Below are positions 56,821 through 64,000 of a stretch of DNA of 64,000 bases, piece after piece. Position 1 is the first letter of the stretch; every line of letters begins with the position of its first letter. Source of the stretch: VGTK01 sp046327915. GTDB taxonomy: Bacteria; Desulfobacterota; Binatia; UBA12015. The stretch is taken from positions 1-64,000 of the forward strand of contig JAXLXO010000034.1 in the NCBI GenBank assembly GCA_046327915.1, written 5' to 3'. The notes beneath the pieces are model-generated. The model did not search any database. It was not told where the DNA came from and worked only from the letters and a program-made list of their open reading frames with translations. The translations under genes were made by a program, and so were the position numbers.

Positions 56821-58293
56821 TCAGCGGCGCTTCACCCCGCGCACGAACACGTCGCGCGGCGTCGGCTTCTCGAGGTCGCCGAGGTTCTTGCGCTGTCCCG
56901 TCATGTCCAACCACGACTCCCAGAGCACGAACGCGCCCTTGTCGCTCAGCGCCACCTGCGGATAGCGCAGCGTCTTCTTCTCGGCCGTGGTCGCGACTTC
57001 GATCGGCTCGGTGGGCCAGGTTCTGCCGCCGTCGTCGGAGATGCGAACGAGGATGCGCTTCTCGTTCTCCTGCCAGGTGATGGCGATGCCGCCGTCGTCG
57101 CGCAGCGCCATGCGGGGATGGCGTGCGCCGTCGCCGGTCGCCTTGCCGTCGTCGATGCGCAGCGGCGACGTCCACGGGTGCCGCCACGTCTTGCCGCCGT
57201 CGTCGGACGCGTTGAAGAAGAGCGCCGTCGGCTTGTTCGCGTCACCTGCGTGCCAGGTGAGGTAGATGTGATCACCCGACGAGAGCAGCTGGAAGAAGGT
57301 CTGGAGGCTCCCCTCGTAGACCGCCTCCGGCGTGCTCCACGTCGTGCCGTGATCGGTCGACGTGGAAAGCCATAGCCAGCTCTGCGCCGTGTCGCCGGTC
57401 ACGCCGCCGGTCCACGCCGCGGTGAGGATGCCCTTCGATTCGACGATCGCGGGCCACATCGGCGAGGTCGGCTGGTCGGTCGGGTTCACCCGGTGCGGCT
57501 CTTCCCAGGTCTGTCCACGGTCCGGACTGCTCGCAACCTGGATGACCGTGCGCTTCTCCTCGGCCGTGCGGTGCGGCCGCTGCTCCCACGCGACGTAGGC
57601 GCGTCCGTCGTCGCCGACGGCAACGGTCGGGGCGTCGGACTCCTGCCGCGCGCCGCGATCGACGCGAACGTCCTGCGGCAACCACGTACGTCCCGCGTCC
57701 GTCGAACGGTTCGCGTAGATGTCCCGTTCGATGTTGCGCTCGTCGTTGTACGCGACGACAACGGTGCCGTCGGAGCCGACGTCGATCGCGGGCAGGAAGG
57801 ACATCGTCACCGAGTTCAGGCGCTGCACCGGCGCCCAGGTCTTGCCGAAGTCCTCGGAGCGGCGCGAGAGCACGAACTTCTGTCCCGCGACGTTGCGCCG
57901 CGCGTGCCAGACGATGAGCAGATCGTTGCCCGACGGAAGCGGCGCGAACTTGGGCACCACGGACACCGTGCGCTGGTAGTCGCCGTCGTTCATCAGCTGC
58001 TCGGCCGACCAGCTGTCGCCGGAGTCGCTCGAGGCGCGGGTCATCAGGTCCCGATCGCGCGTCCCGTTCCGGTTCAGCCAGGCGGCGACGACGTTGCCGC
58101 CGCGCGCCGTGATCGCCGTGTAGTAGGGCCACGAGAACGTTCCCGACAGGCCCTCGGTCTCGTTCATCCGCGTGATCGGTCCGAGCTCGTAGGCGCCCCC
58201 GCCCACTCCCTTCGAGCAGGCGACCAGCGTGGCGAGCAGGGTGACGAAAAGCAGGCCCGAGCGCGTCGACTTCAGGTTCCGGGTCACGGTCAA
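56821..58293 (-). CDS. Asp-box (sialidase-like) propeller lipoprotein
   Basis: This encodes 490 residues. TTG 58293 is chosen for the AGGAGG site 8 bases upstream; GTG 58287 is the alternative. Lipobox LLATLVAC gives C26. Seven Asp-box motifs are visible (SSDSGDSW, SEDFGKTW, STDAGRTW, SPDRGQTW, STDHGTTW, SDDGGKTW, SDDGGRTW), so this is a six- or seven-bladed propeller of BNR/sialidase type. The catalytic Arg triad of true sialidases is not evident. It may bind rather than cut glycan. It is the first gene of the long glycan operon. Confidence 0.83.
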   Translation of the reverse strand: MTVTRNLKSTRSGLLFVTLLATLVACSKGVGGGAYELGPITRMNETEGLSGTFSWPYYTAITARGGNVVAAWLNRNGTRDRDLMTRASSDSGDSWSAEQLMNDGDYQRTVSVVPKFAPLPSGNDLLIVWHARRNVAGQKFVLSRRSEDFGKTWAPVQRLNSVTMSFLPAIDVGSDGTVVVAYNDERNIERDIYANRSTDAGRTWLPQDVRVDRGARQESDAPTVAVGDDGRAYVAWEQRPHRTAEEKRTVIQVASSPDRGQTWEEPHRVNPTDQPTSPMWPAIVESKGILTAAWTGGVTGDTAQSWLWLSTSTDHGTTWSTPEAVYEGSLQTFFQLLSSGDHIYLTWHAGDANKPTALFFNASDDGGKTWRHPWTSPLRIDDGKATGDGARHPRMALRDDGGIAITWQENEKRILVRISDDGGRTWPTEPIEVATTAEKKTLRYPQVALSDKGAFVLWESWLDMTGQRKNLGDLEKPTPRDVFVRGVKRR

Positions 58294-58337
58294 GCTAGGC
58301 ACCTCCTGTGCGCGACGCCGCTTGGACGAGCCGGCGG

Positions 58338-58356
58338 GAGCAGAATTCGTCTGCTC
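58338..58356 (-). promoter_or_regulatory. short inverted repeat upstream of the glycan operon
   Basis: GAGCAGA (58338-58344) and TCTGCTC (58350-58356) form a 7-bp stem or operator with a 5-base spacer. It lies 45 bases before the first gene of the operon and downstream of the neighbouring terminator. Confidence 0.35.
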
Positions 58357-58377
58357 GGGAGAGACAATCGCCCCTCC

Positions 58378-58418
58378 AAAAAAAGACACGGGGCCAGGGC
58401 TTTCGCCCTGGCCCCGTG
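58378..58418 (-). terminator. strong rho-independent terminator
   Basis: CACGGGGCCAGGGC (58387-58400) pairs perfectly over 14 bp with 58405-58418. On the minus strand the loop is GAAA, and the stem is followed by TCTTTTTTT (seven T, the A run 58378-58384). This is the only textbook T-tract terminator I see in the window. It follows the gene at 58456-59466. Confidence 0.92.
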
Positions 58419-58455
58419 CTTCAACCGGTTCTTACGAACCGATTAGCGACTACGC

Positions 58456-59466
58456 TTAGTCAAGACTCGTAGCCTTATACTTCAGGTTAGAGCTGCCTCC
58501 GTACTGCCCAACTGCCTGGCCATGCACTCCGTACGCGAAGGTACGGTCGTTAGTGCCAGGAACGAGTGCGGGCGAGAGGTTATTGAGACGCAGGATACCC
58601 GACGAGAGCAGCGAGATCGTGTCGGGGATCAGCGACTCCTCACCCGGGATCAGCGAGGTGAACTTCGCGCACTTGAAAGTGACCGAAGGAAGCGAAGTCG
58701 GGATCTCAAGATTGTCGTAGTAGATCAGATCAGCACTGATCCCACCAACCAACGGGTTATACGGACCAACTTCCTGGTTCGCAGTGTCACCGTACCCGCC
58801 CCGCTCACGCAGCGCGAGCAAGACAACCTCGGAATCGCCGAGGTCTTCGGGATTGAACGTCTGAATGCTGTAGTCGGTGAAGGCGGTCATAGGGGGCAAC
58901 TCAGTGAAGTCGTCCTCAAACGTGCCAAGACCAATTGCATCGTTGCCGAACGCAGAGCCGACGTCCGTGTTTGCAAAGGTATACGTGCCCACGATCGCAT
59001 TATCGACGAGCTGGTTGCCACGAATGGACCCGTCGCTGCAGATCTCGTCCGTCGCGTACGCCGTCACGACGACAAAACCCCTGTTTCCGCTCAGGTCGAT
59101 CTTCGGGCCGATGGGGTTGTTCGCGGCATCGATCGCCGAAACATCAGACGGGCTCACAACAACGGTGTCATTGAGCGTCAGGCAGATGTAGACATCTGCA
59201 AGATGATTGCAGTTCTCGCTCCAGTACGCCCAGTGCGTCGTGACGCCCGCGATGGCACCGTTGTCGACCGGCGAGACTCCGTTGATGTTGCTCACCACGA
59301 AAAAAGTTGAGTGGCCGTCCGTCTCGTCGAACGGCATCACTAGAGCGTTAGCGGGCTGGGTGAAGCTCGTAAAAGGGTCATCGGTCAAGGCGTGCCCCTT
59401 GCCCGCGCCGAGCACTCCAACGGCCAACGCAACCGCGGCCACCCCTAGCTTTCGAATACCTCTCAT
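58456..59466 (-). CDS. secreted protein of unknown function, low GC
   Basis: This encodes 336 residues from ATG 59466, with AAGGAG and GAGGGG upstream. The signal peptide is MRGIRKLGVAAVALAVGVLG then GHA. The mature protein is beta-rich with few charges and contains FTQPANALVMPFDETDGHST, VVSNINGVSPVD, HWAYWSENCNHLADVYICL and a Gly/Ser-rich end. It has four cysteines, enough for two disulfides. It resembles uncharacterised secreted proteins; I assign no function. Sampled lines are 48-60% GC against about 65-75% in neighbours, and codon choice differs visibly. It stands alone between two glycan units, with its own promoter region and a T-tract terminator, which suggests high expression or transfer. 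Confidence 0.8.
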   Translation of the reverse strand: MRGIRKLGVAAVALAVGVLGAGKGHALTDDPFTSFTQPANALVMPFDETDGHSTFFVVSNINGVSPVDNGAIAGVTTHWAYWSENCNHLADVYICLTLNDTVVVSPSDVSAIDAANNPIGPKIDLSGNRGFVVVTAYATDEICSDGSIRGNQLVDNAIVGTYTFANTDVGSAFGNDAIGLGTFEDDFTELPPMTAFTDYSIQTFNPEDLGDSEVVLLALRERGGYGDTANQEVGPYNPLVGGISADLIYYDNLEIPTSLPSVTFKCAKFTSLIPGEESLIPDTISLLSSGILRLNNLSPALVPGTNDRTFAYGVHGQAVGQYGGSSNLKYKATSLD

Positions 59467-59670
59467 AATCCCCTCTCTCCTTTCGCTGGACCGCTCAGTA
59501 GCTGAGCTATCAACAGACTCCACCCGCAGCCTGGCTGCCGATGCGATACTTGCGAGCTGACTGCGGCGCAACCCGACTGCTTCGTCTCACTAATCCGCGG
59601 CGTGCACTGGGCCCGTCGCAGATCCCCAACCTCGAAACTCGTCCCTCGACCCGACGCAGGGAAGGATGTC

Positions 59671-59700
59671 CCGATAGCTTAACGGGACCCGCCGAGTCAA
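59671..59700 (-). promoter_or_regulatory. putative sigma-70 promoter for the low-GC secreted protein
   Basis: On the minus strand, TTGACT (59700-59695) and TATCGG (59676-59671) are 18 bases apart, about 205 bases before the ATG at 59466. The leader between them also contains GCTCAG/CTGAGC (59493-59507), a 6-bp hairpin 27 bases from the start. The -10 is weak. Confidence 0.3.
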
Positions 59701-59758
59701 CCGAACCAACACAAAAACCGACCAAATTCCTGCTACTGACGGCCCCATCCCCAGGCCG

Positions 59759-60226
59759 TCAGCTCTCCAACCGGATGTACCAGCGTCCGTCGCGGGCCAC
59801 CCATTTCTGGGACTCCTCCATCTCCTTGCGAAGCATGGTGGTGCCACCCTTGGGATTGAGAACCGGGATCATGGCGTCGATCTTTGCGACCACCTTGCCG
59901 GTTCCCCCCTCCTGCTCTTCCGCCGACACCACGGTGAAGTTCAGCACGTCGAACGCCGCCTCGCGGCGCTTCAGGAACGTTTCCCGCTTGAGCTTCTGGT
60001 GCAGCTCGGGATCCAGCAAGCCGTCGTAGATAGCGACCCAATCGCGCTTCTGCTTGAGCTCGAGGTAGTTCCGGGCGCGATCCTGCAGGTTTGCGGTCTC
60101 CTGCGGACCACCCGACTGGCAGCCTGCCAGGGCGAGTCCGAGCAGTGCCGAGAGCGCAACAACCGCCCCCACGTACCGCCCGCGTCCCCGGCTGGCGACG
60201 AACGGCGCTCCTCTACGCACGCTCAC
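59759..60226 (-). CDS. small lipoprotein, NTF2-like
   Basis: This encodes 155 residues from GTG 60226, overlapping the wzt-like stop by 14 bases. The lipobox is LALAGC (C36). The mature part has a helical start (DRARNYLELKQKRDWVAIYD) and a sheet (FTVVSAEEQEGGTGKVVAKI, KWVARDGRWYIRLE), similar in layout to the small secreted protein at 33954-34439. It is the last gene of the wzm-wzt unit. It may be an accessory of export; function is unknown. Confidence 0.72.
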   Translation of the reverse strand: MSVRRGAPFVASRGRGRYVGAVVALSALLGLALAGCQSGGPQETANLQDRARNYLELKQKRDWVAIYDGLLDPELHQKLKRETFLKRREAAFDVLNFTVVSAEEQEGGTGKVVAKIDAMIPVLNPKGGTTMLRKEMEESQKWVARDGRWYIRLES

Positions 60227-61436
60227 CCCCGACCGCCTCCCGATCCTCCACCAGCGTTCCGCCATGCTGCCATTCGTGCGGTAGCCGACAGACTCCCCAA
60301 TCCGTCTTCGGGTTCACGACCGAAAACGGCGCCTCCCCCTCCCTCACATCGAGCATGATCAACGGCCTGCGGCTGTCGATCGTGGCCACGTTGAAGTGAT
60401 ACGAACCACCGAACAGCGAAAATTCGGGAAAGTGCAGCGCGATGTAGAAGTCGTCGTGCCCGACGTCCTCGAGCTCGACCTCGTCGAGCTCGGTGGAGGC
60501 CACATAGCACACGACACCGTCGCTGCGCACGAGTCCGACCGCACAGCCGGGCTCGACGTCGCTCTGCGGCGCCCGGCGGAGCCAGACCCGGAGGGTCAGG
60601 GCGTCCCCGGTGTCGATCTGCGTCGCCGGAAGTCCCGACGCAGTCACCGCCTCGACACGGACGATCGACAGGACCGCCGATCCGTCGCTGGTGCCGGTAT
60701 GGCCGCTCAGGAGCCGGCTGCGGGCACGATCCGCATAGGAATCGCAGACTTCCGCCGCCGCCCCCGCCGCCGCGACACGCCCGTGGTCGATCCACAGCGC
60801 CTGCCGGCAGAGCTTCTTCACCTGGTAGAGGTTGTGCGAGCAGAACACGAGCGTGCCGCCGCGCTGCACGAAACGCGCGATGCGATCCGTGCACTTCAGC
60901 TGGAAACGCTGGTCGCCCACGGCCAGCGCCTCGTCGACGATCAGGACGTCGGGCTCGGCGGCGGTCGCGATCGAGAACGCGAGACGGAGGAACATCCCCG
61001 AAGAGTAGGTCCGAACCGGCTGATCGATGAAGGCGCCGAGCTCCGAGAAATCGACGATCTCGTCGACCCGGCCGGCGACCTCTGCACGGCTCATCCCCTG
61101 TGCCACCCCCACGAGGTGGATGTTCTCCCGTCCCGTGAACTCGGGGTGGAATCCCGCCCCGAGCTCGAGAATCGCGCTCCGCCGCCCGGTGACGACGAGC
61201 TCGCCCGTGGTCGGCGTGGCCGCCCCGGCGAGCAGGGCCAGCAAGGTCGTCTTGCCGGCGCCGTTGTCACCCACGAGCCCGAGCGCTCCACCCGCTTCGA
61301 CCTCGAACGAGGCATCCCGGATCGCCCAGAACTGCTCGTGCCGCTGCCGGCCGTCGAGCCATTCCCGGGCCCGGTCGAACGGGCGTGCATAGCGACGGTA
61401 GGCCTTGCCGAGCCCGACCGCGGACACGCTCCTCAT
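60213..61436 (-). CDS. wzt: polysaccharide export ABC transporter ATPase with C-terminal glycan-binding domain (Wzt-like)
   Basis: This encodes 407 residues from ATG 61436 (ATGA overlap with the permease). Walker A is GDNGAGKT (56-63), the signature is YSSGMFLRLAFSIATAA and Walker B is VLIVDEALAVGD, the standard KpsT/Wzt version. The GAGFHPEFTGREN stretch is diagnostic of polysaccharide exporters. Residues ~255-407 are an extra beta domain like Wzt-C, which reads the modified non-reducing end of the O-antigen. This fits the double methyltransferase in the same locus as a chain-end modifier. Confidence 0.93.
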   Translation of the reverse strand: MRSVSAVGLGKAYRRYARPFDRAREWLDGRQRHEQFWAIRDASFEVEAGGALGLVGDNGAGKTTLLALLAGAATPTTGELVVTGRRSAILELGAGFHPEFTGRENIHLVGVAQGMSRAEVAGRVDEIVDFSELGAFIDQPVRTYSSGMFLRLAFSIATAAEPDVLIVDEALAVGDQRFQLKCTDRIARFVQRGGTLVFCSHNLYQVKKLCRQALWIDHGRVAAAGAAAEVCDSYADRARSRLLSGHTGTSDGSAVLSIVRVEAVTASGLPATQIDTGDALTLRVWLRRAPQSDVEPGCAVGLVRSDGVVCYVASTELDEVELEDVGHDDFYIALHFPEFSLFGGSYHFNVATIDSRRPLIMLDVREGEAPFSVVNPKTDWGVCRLPHEWQHGGTLVEDREAVGGERA

Positions 61437-62242
61437 ACGAGATCCGCGATCTCGCCGCGCGCGCGGGCGAGCACCCGCGCGCCGCCGGCCAGCGCCAGCG
61501 AGGCTGCCGCCGCACTCCAGCCGAGAGCCAGCCAGGGGATCGGCCCACCCAGCGCAAGCGCCCGAAATGTCTCCACAATTCCGCACAACGGGTTCACCAG
61601 CAGCAGCCGCTGAAGGATCTCCGGCGCGGTTTTCAACGTGTAGACGATGGGCGTCAGATAGAACCATGCCTGAAGGGCGGCCACGACCACCTGGGCCGTA
61701 TCGCGGAAATAGACGTGCAGCACCCCGAGAATCCAACCGATTCCGATCATCAGAGTGAGCTGAAGGGCGAACGGCAGGATGCACAGCACGACCCCGGGCC
61801 GGATCTGCACGCCGAGAAGCGGCATCAGCAGGGTCAGCAGGACGAGGGCCGCCGCCTGCTGGATGGCGGCAGCGAAGGCCGTCTGGGCGACCAGGATCCC
61901 GGGACGGAACGCCATGCGCTTGATCATGACGCCATTGTCGACCAGCGACGTGGTACCGCGCGCGATCGCCTCCTGGAAGCCGATCCAGGGGAACAGGCCC
62001 CACGCGAGGACGACGGGAAACGGAGCGCCGCCGGGAATCTGCAGCCGGACGTCGAGCACGAACGAGAACACGAGCGTCAGGATGACGATCTGGATCAGCG
62101 GGCCGGCCAGCGACCAAACGAGCCCCACCGAGGAGCCCGCGTAGCGCGCGCGCAGATCGCGCATGACCAGCGTCGCGAGCAGGCTGCGCTCCCGCCAGAG
62201 CTCGCGGATCGGCCCCGGGTCCGGCGCGCGCGCCGCGAGCAC
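61433..62242 (-). CDS. wzm: polysaccharide export ABC-2 permease (Wzm-like)
   Basis: This encodes 269 residues from GTG 62242, with a GGAGAG site 6 bases upstream. It has six hydrophobic segments and the family pattern LVMRDLRARYAGSSVGLVWSL, GLFPWIGFQEAI, FYLTPIVYTL and NPLCGIVETFRALALGG, as in Wzm/KpsM. It pairs with the ATPase directly downstream to move lipid-linked polysaccharide across the inner membrane. The upstream cysteine-rich gene ends 11 bases before it. Confidence 0.92.
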   Translation of the reverse strand: MLAARAPDPGPIRELWRERSLLATLVMRDLRARYAGSSVGLVWSLAGPLIQIVILTLVFSFVLDVRLQIPGGAPFPVVLAWGLFPWIGFQEAIARGTTSLVDNGVMIKRMAFRPGILVAQTAFAAAIQQAAALVLLTLLMPLLGVQIRPGVVLCILPFALQLTLMIGIGWILGVLHVYFRDTAQVVVAALQAWFYLTPIVYTLKTAPEILQRLLLVNPLCGIVETFRALALGGPIPWLALGWSAAAASLALAGGARVLARARGEIADLV

Positions 62243-62253
62243 GCCCTGCTCTC

Positions 62254-64000
62254 CTACAGCCCGCACGCGGCCTTCGCGTCGGTGCAGCAGTCGTTGCGGT
62301 CGCTGTCGCGGCAGTGCGCGTCGCAGCGGCACGCGAGCTCGGCGTGTCCGCAGAAGCCGTCCAGATCGGGACAGCAGCGTCCGGCGCACGACGCCGCGTC
62401 GCCGCAGGCGCAGTCGTTGCCGCAGACCTTGCCGTCGCCGCACGTGTCGGTGCCGTCCGCGCCCGCGTCGCACTCCTCGCCGTCGGCCTTGACGCCGTCG
62501 CCGCAGAGCGGCGGCGACACGCACTGCGCGGTCACCGCCGACGACTGGTCGGTCTCGTTGCCGGCCTCGTCGGCGAGATCGAGCGCGAAATCGATCTTGC
62601 CGGCGTCTCCGGTGAGGCCGTTGCAGCCGACGATCACCTCGAAGGATCCCGTAAGACGGCCCGCGCCGTCGACGTCGTACGTGATCTCCGCGGAGTCGCT
62701 GCTCAGGATCGCGCTCGTCACGTCGCCGTCCGCATCCGAGAAGGTGCCGCGCACCGGGTGCCGGACGTAGGCATCGATGGTCGACGGCAGCGCCGCGAGC
62801 GAGGTGATCGCGGGAGCCTCGTCTCCGCCGCTGCAGCCGACCGGTACGCAGCGGCTGCAGTCGAGCGTGCCTTCGGTGAAGCCGAGCGAGACGCACGTCG
62901 GTGCGGGCGAGGTCGCGGGGTCGCACACCTCGCTGCCCTCGACCTTGCCGTCACCGCAGAATTGTCCGGCCAGCGTCCGCGCGCCGCAACGGGGTGCGCC
63001 GTTCGCGGTCGAGGCGGTCGGCGCGATGCACACGCCCGAGCAGCCGGAATCCCCCGCGAGCGGATCGCACCCGTCGCGCGGATCGTCCACGCAGCAGCGA
63101 TCGCCCGAGCACGCCTTGCTCTCCGCACCGCCGCAGACCTCGACCGCGCGCAGGCGGCCCGGCGGGTTCGCGTGGCAGAAGCAGTTCGGACTGTCGGCCT
63201 CGATCGGCAGGCTGGTGCCGCGCGCCTTGCGCAGGATGCCGGTGCCGTCCTCGGTGGGAAGGCCGACGTCGAAGGTGCACGCGTCGCCGCACGCGGCCGG
63301 GATGCGTGCCGCCGACTCCGACCCGGTGCGCACGCAGTACGGCGACGCCGGCGCGACGTAGCAGCGGCACGTGCCGTCGACCCGCGTGAGACGGCCGCGG
63401 GCGTTCTCGCACGCACCGATGCGGTCGACGATGCACGCCGCGCCCTCCTCGCAGGACGCCGAGCCGCTGCCGCGATACTGCTCCGACGCGATCGACGGCA
63501 CGCTGCCGGTGCTGCCGAGCACGACCAGCGCGTCGTCGGACGACGGCGGCGTGCCGCGTCCACCCGCCGGCAGGAAGAAGCTCGCCGGGATAGCGATGTC
63601 GTCGGTGATCTCCTCCCAGGCGGATGCGCACTGCTGCGCCGTCGTTGCGCAGCCGTCGCTGCCGAGGCACACGAAGTGCAGCTCCGTCGCCGGGTCCTCG
63701 AGCGTGACCGGCGATCCCGAGCGCGGCACGCAGTACACGAACGCCGGGGGCGCGGTCTGCGCGAAGGTGTTGCCGAGCACCGACGTCGCCTTGAAGCCGC
63801 CCGCGCGCGTGTCGTCACGGACGACGTTGAAGGCGATCGACCAGCGGCGACCCGAACGGTCGCGCACGACCAGGTGATTCAGCAGGTCCGGCGTCAGCGT
63901 GACCGCCGCGAGATCGGTCACCTGGACCTCGGAGGTGGTCGCGAACGACGAAGCCGCGCGGGCGTGATCGCGGACGACGGCGCGCGAAGGCGCCTCGCCG
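62254..64000 (-). CDS. cysteine-rich CGDG-repeat protein (5' end outside window)
   Basis: The frame is open from the right window edge to TAG at 62254, so at least 580 residues are visible and the start is missing. Many paired cysteines and CGDG repeats (CGDGKVEGSEVCD, CGDGVKADGEECD, CGDGKVCGNDC) put it in the same repeat family as 11329-12603. A cysteine-free stretch (ITSLAALPSTIDAYVRHPV to DFALDLADEAGNETD) looks like a cadherin/Ig-like domain, with a Ca-type DADGD. It is predicted to be extracellular. It is followed after 11 bases by wzm and may be transcribed with it. Confidence 0.78.
   Translation of the reverse strand, partial: GEAPSRAVVRDHARAASSFATTSEVQVTDLAAVTLTPDLLNHLVVRDRSGRRWSIAFNVVRDDTRAGGFKATSVLGNTFAQTAPPAFVYCVPRSGSPVTLEDPATELHFVCLGSDGCATTAQQCASAWEEITDDIAIPASFFLPAGGRGTPPSSDDALVVLGSTGSVPSIASEQYRGSGSASCEEGAACIVDRIGACENARGRLTRVDGTCRCYVAPASPYCVRTGSESAARIPAACGDACTFDVGLPTEDGTGILRKARGTSLPIEADSPNCFCHANPPGRLRAVEVCGGAESKACSGDRCCVDDPRDGCDPLAGDSGCSGVCIAPTASTANGAPRCGARTLAGQFCGDGKVEGSEVCDPATSPAPTCVSLGFTEGTLDCSRCVPVGCSGGDEAPAITSLAALPSTIDAYVRHPVRGTFSDADGDVTSAILSSDSAEITYDVDGAGRLTGSFEVIVGCNGLTGDAGKIDFALDLADEAGNETDQSSAVTAQCVSPPLCGDGVKADGEECDAGADGTDTCGDGKVCGNDCACGDAASCAGRCCPDLDGFCGHAELACRCDAHCRDSDRNDCCTDAKAACGL

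Overview
The window is a GC-rich (mostly about 65-75% by eye) bacterial chromosomal segment with 48 gene calls, tightly packed on both strands. I see no rRNA or tRNA gene, insertion sequence, phage gene or CRISPR array. Several traits suggest an uncultured, deltaproteobacteria-like lineage, with Candidatus Binatota the best guess and not proven from sequence alone. These traits are paired YVTN-propeller/cytochrome c proteins, cysteine-rich CGDG repeat proteins, an MMPL exporter next to a YCF48-type lipoprotein, many acyl-CoA enzymes, and GTG/TTG starts with GTGA/ATGA overlaps.

Layout. (1) 1-11266: two large secreted YVTN beta-propeller/cytochrome c paralogues flank a MASE1-PAS hybrid sensor kinase. 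The second paralogue is followed by a short-chain dehydrogenase. The gene cut by the left edge carries the same C-terminal module. (2) 11329-26326: a cysteine-rich repeat protein, an alkaline-phosphatase-superfamily lipoprotein, a TMTC-like membrane protein, cysS, a methylsuccinyl-CoA dehydrogenase-like flavoprotein, an M28 peptidase lipoprotein, a small zinc-ribbon protein, acetyl-CoA synthetase, a VUT-family transporter, a lysozyme-inhibitor-like protein and a second acyl-CoA dehydrogenase. (3) 26444-34439: a three-gene Gld-type ABC operon, then an export operon made of a small secreted protein, a YCF48-like lipoprotein and an MMPL/RND protein with an inserted PDZ domain. (4) 34713-42617: a sigma-54 activator behind a textbook -24/-12 promoter, a coupled Arg/Pro-rich membrane protein, a truncated DnaA-family protein, a broken FAD oxidoreductase, and a matrixin metalloprotease operon. 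(5) 42636-64000: a surface-polysaccharide locus with wzm/wzt export genes, four family-2 glycosyltransferases, a phosphoglycosyl transferase, a double methyltransferase, a FabH-like ketosynthase, two large membrane proteins, an Asp-box lipoprotein and a Tat-exported protein of unknown function. A uracil-DNA glycosylase sits at its end.

How the genes work together. The polysaccharide genes form one very long minus-strand operon (58293 to 42636, most junctions overlapping or within about 30 bases). A separate upstream unit carries wzm and wzt. Between the two units sits a single secreted-protein gene (58456-59466) of clearly lower GC, with a strong ribosome site and a textbook terminator. Carbon metabolism is represented by acetyl-CoA synthetase and the methylsuccinyl-CoA dehydrogenase candidate, which would fit acetyl-CoA assimilation.

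The points most worth a second look are the PDZ-containing MMPL exporter, the DnaA paralogue lacking domains I/II, the self-contained sigma-54 promoter of the activator gene, the triple-frameshift oxidoreductase, and the low-GC secreted protein inside the glycan locus.
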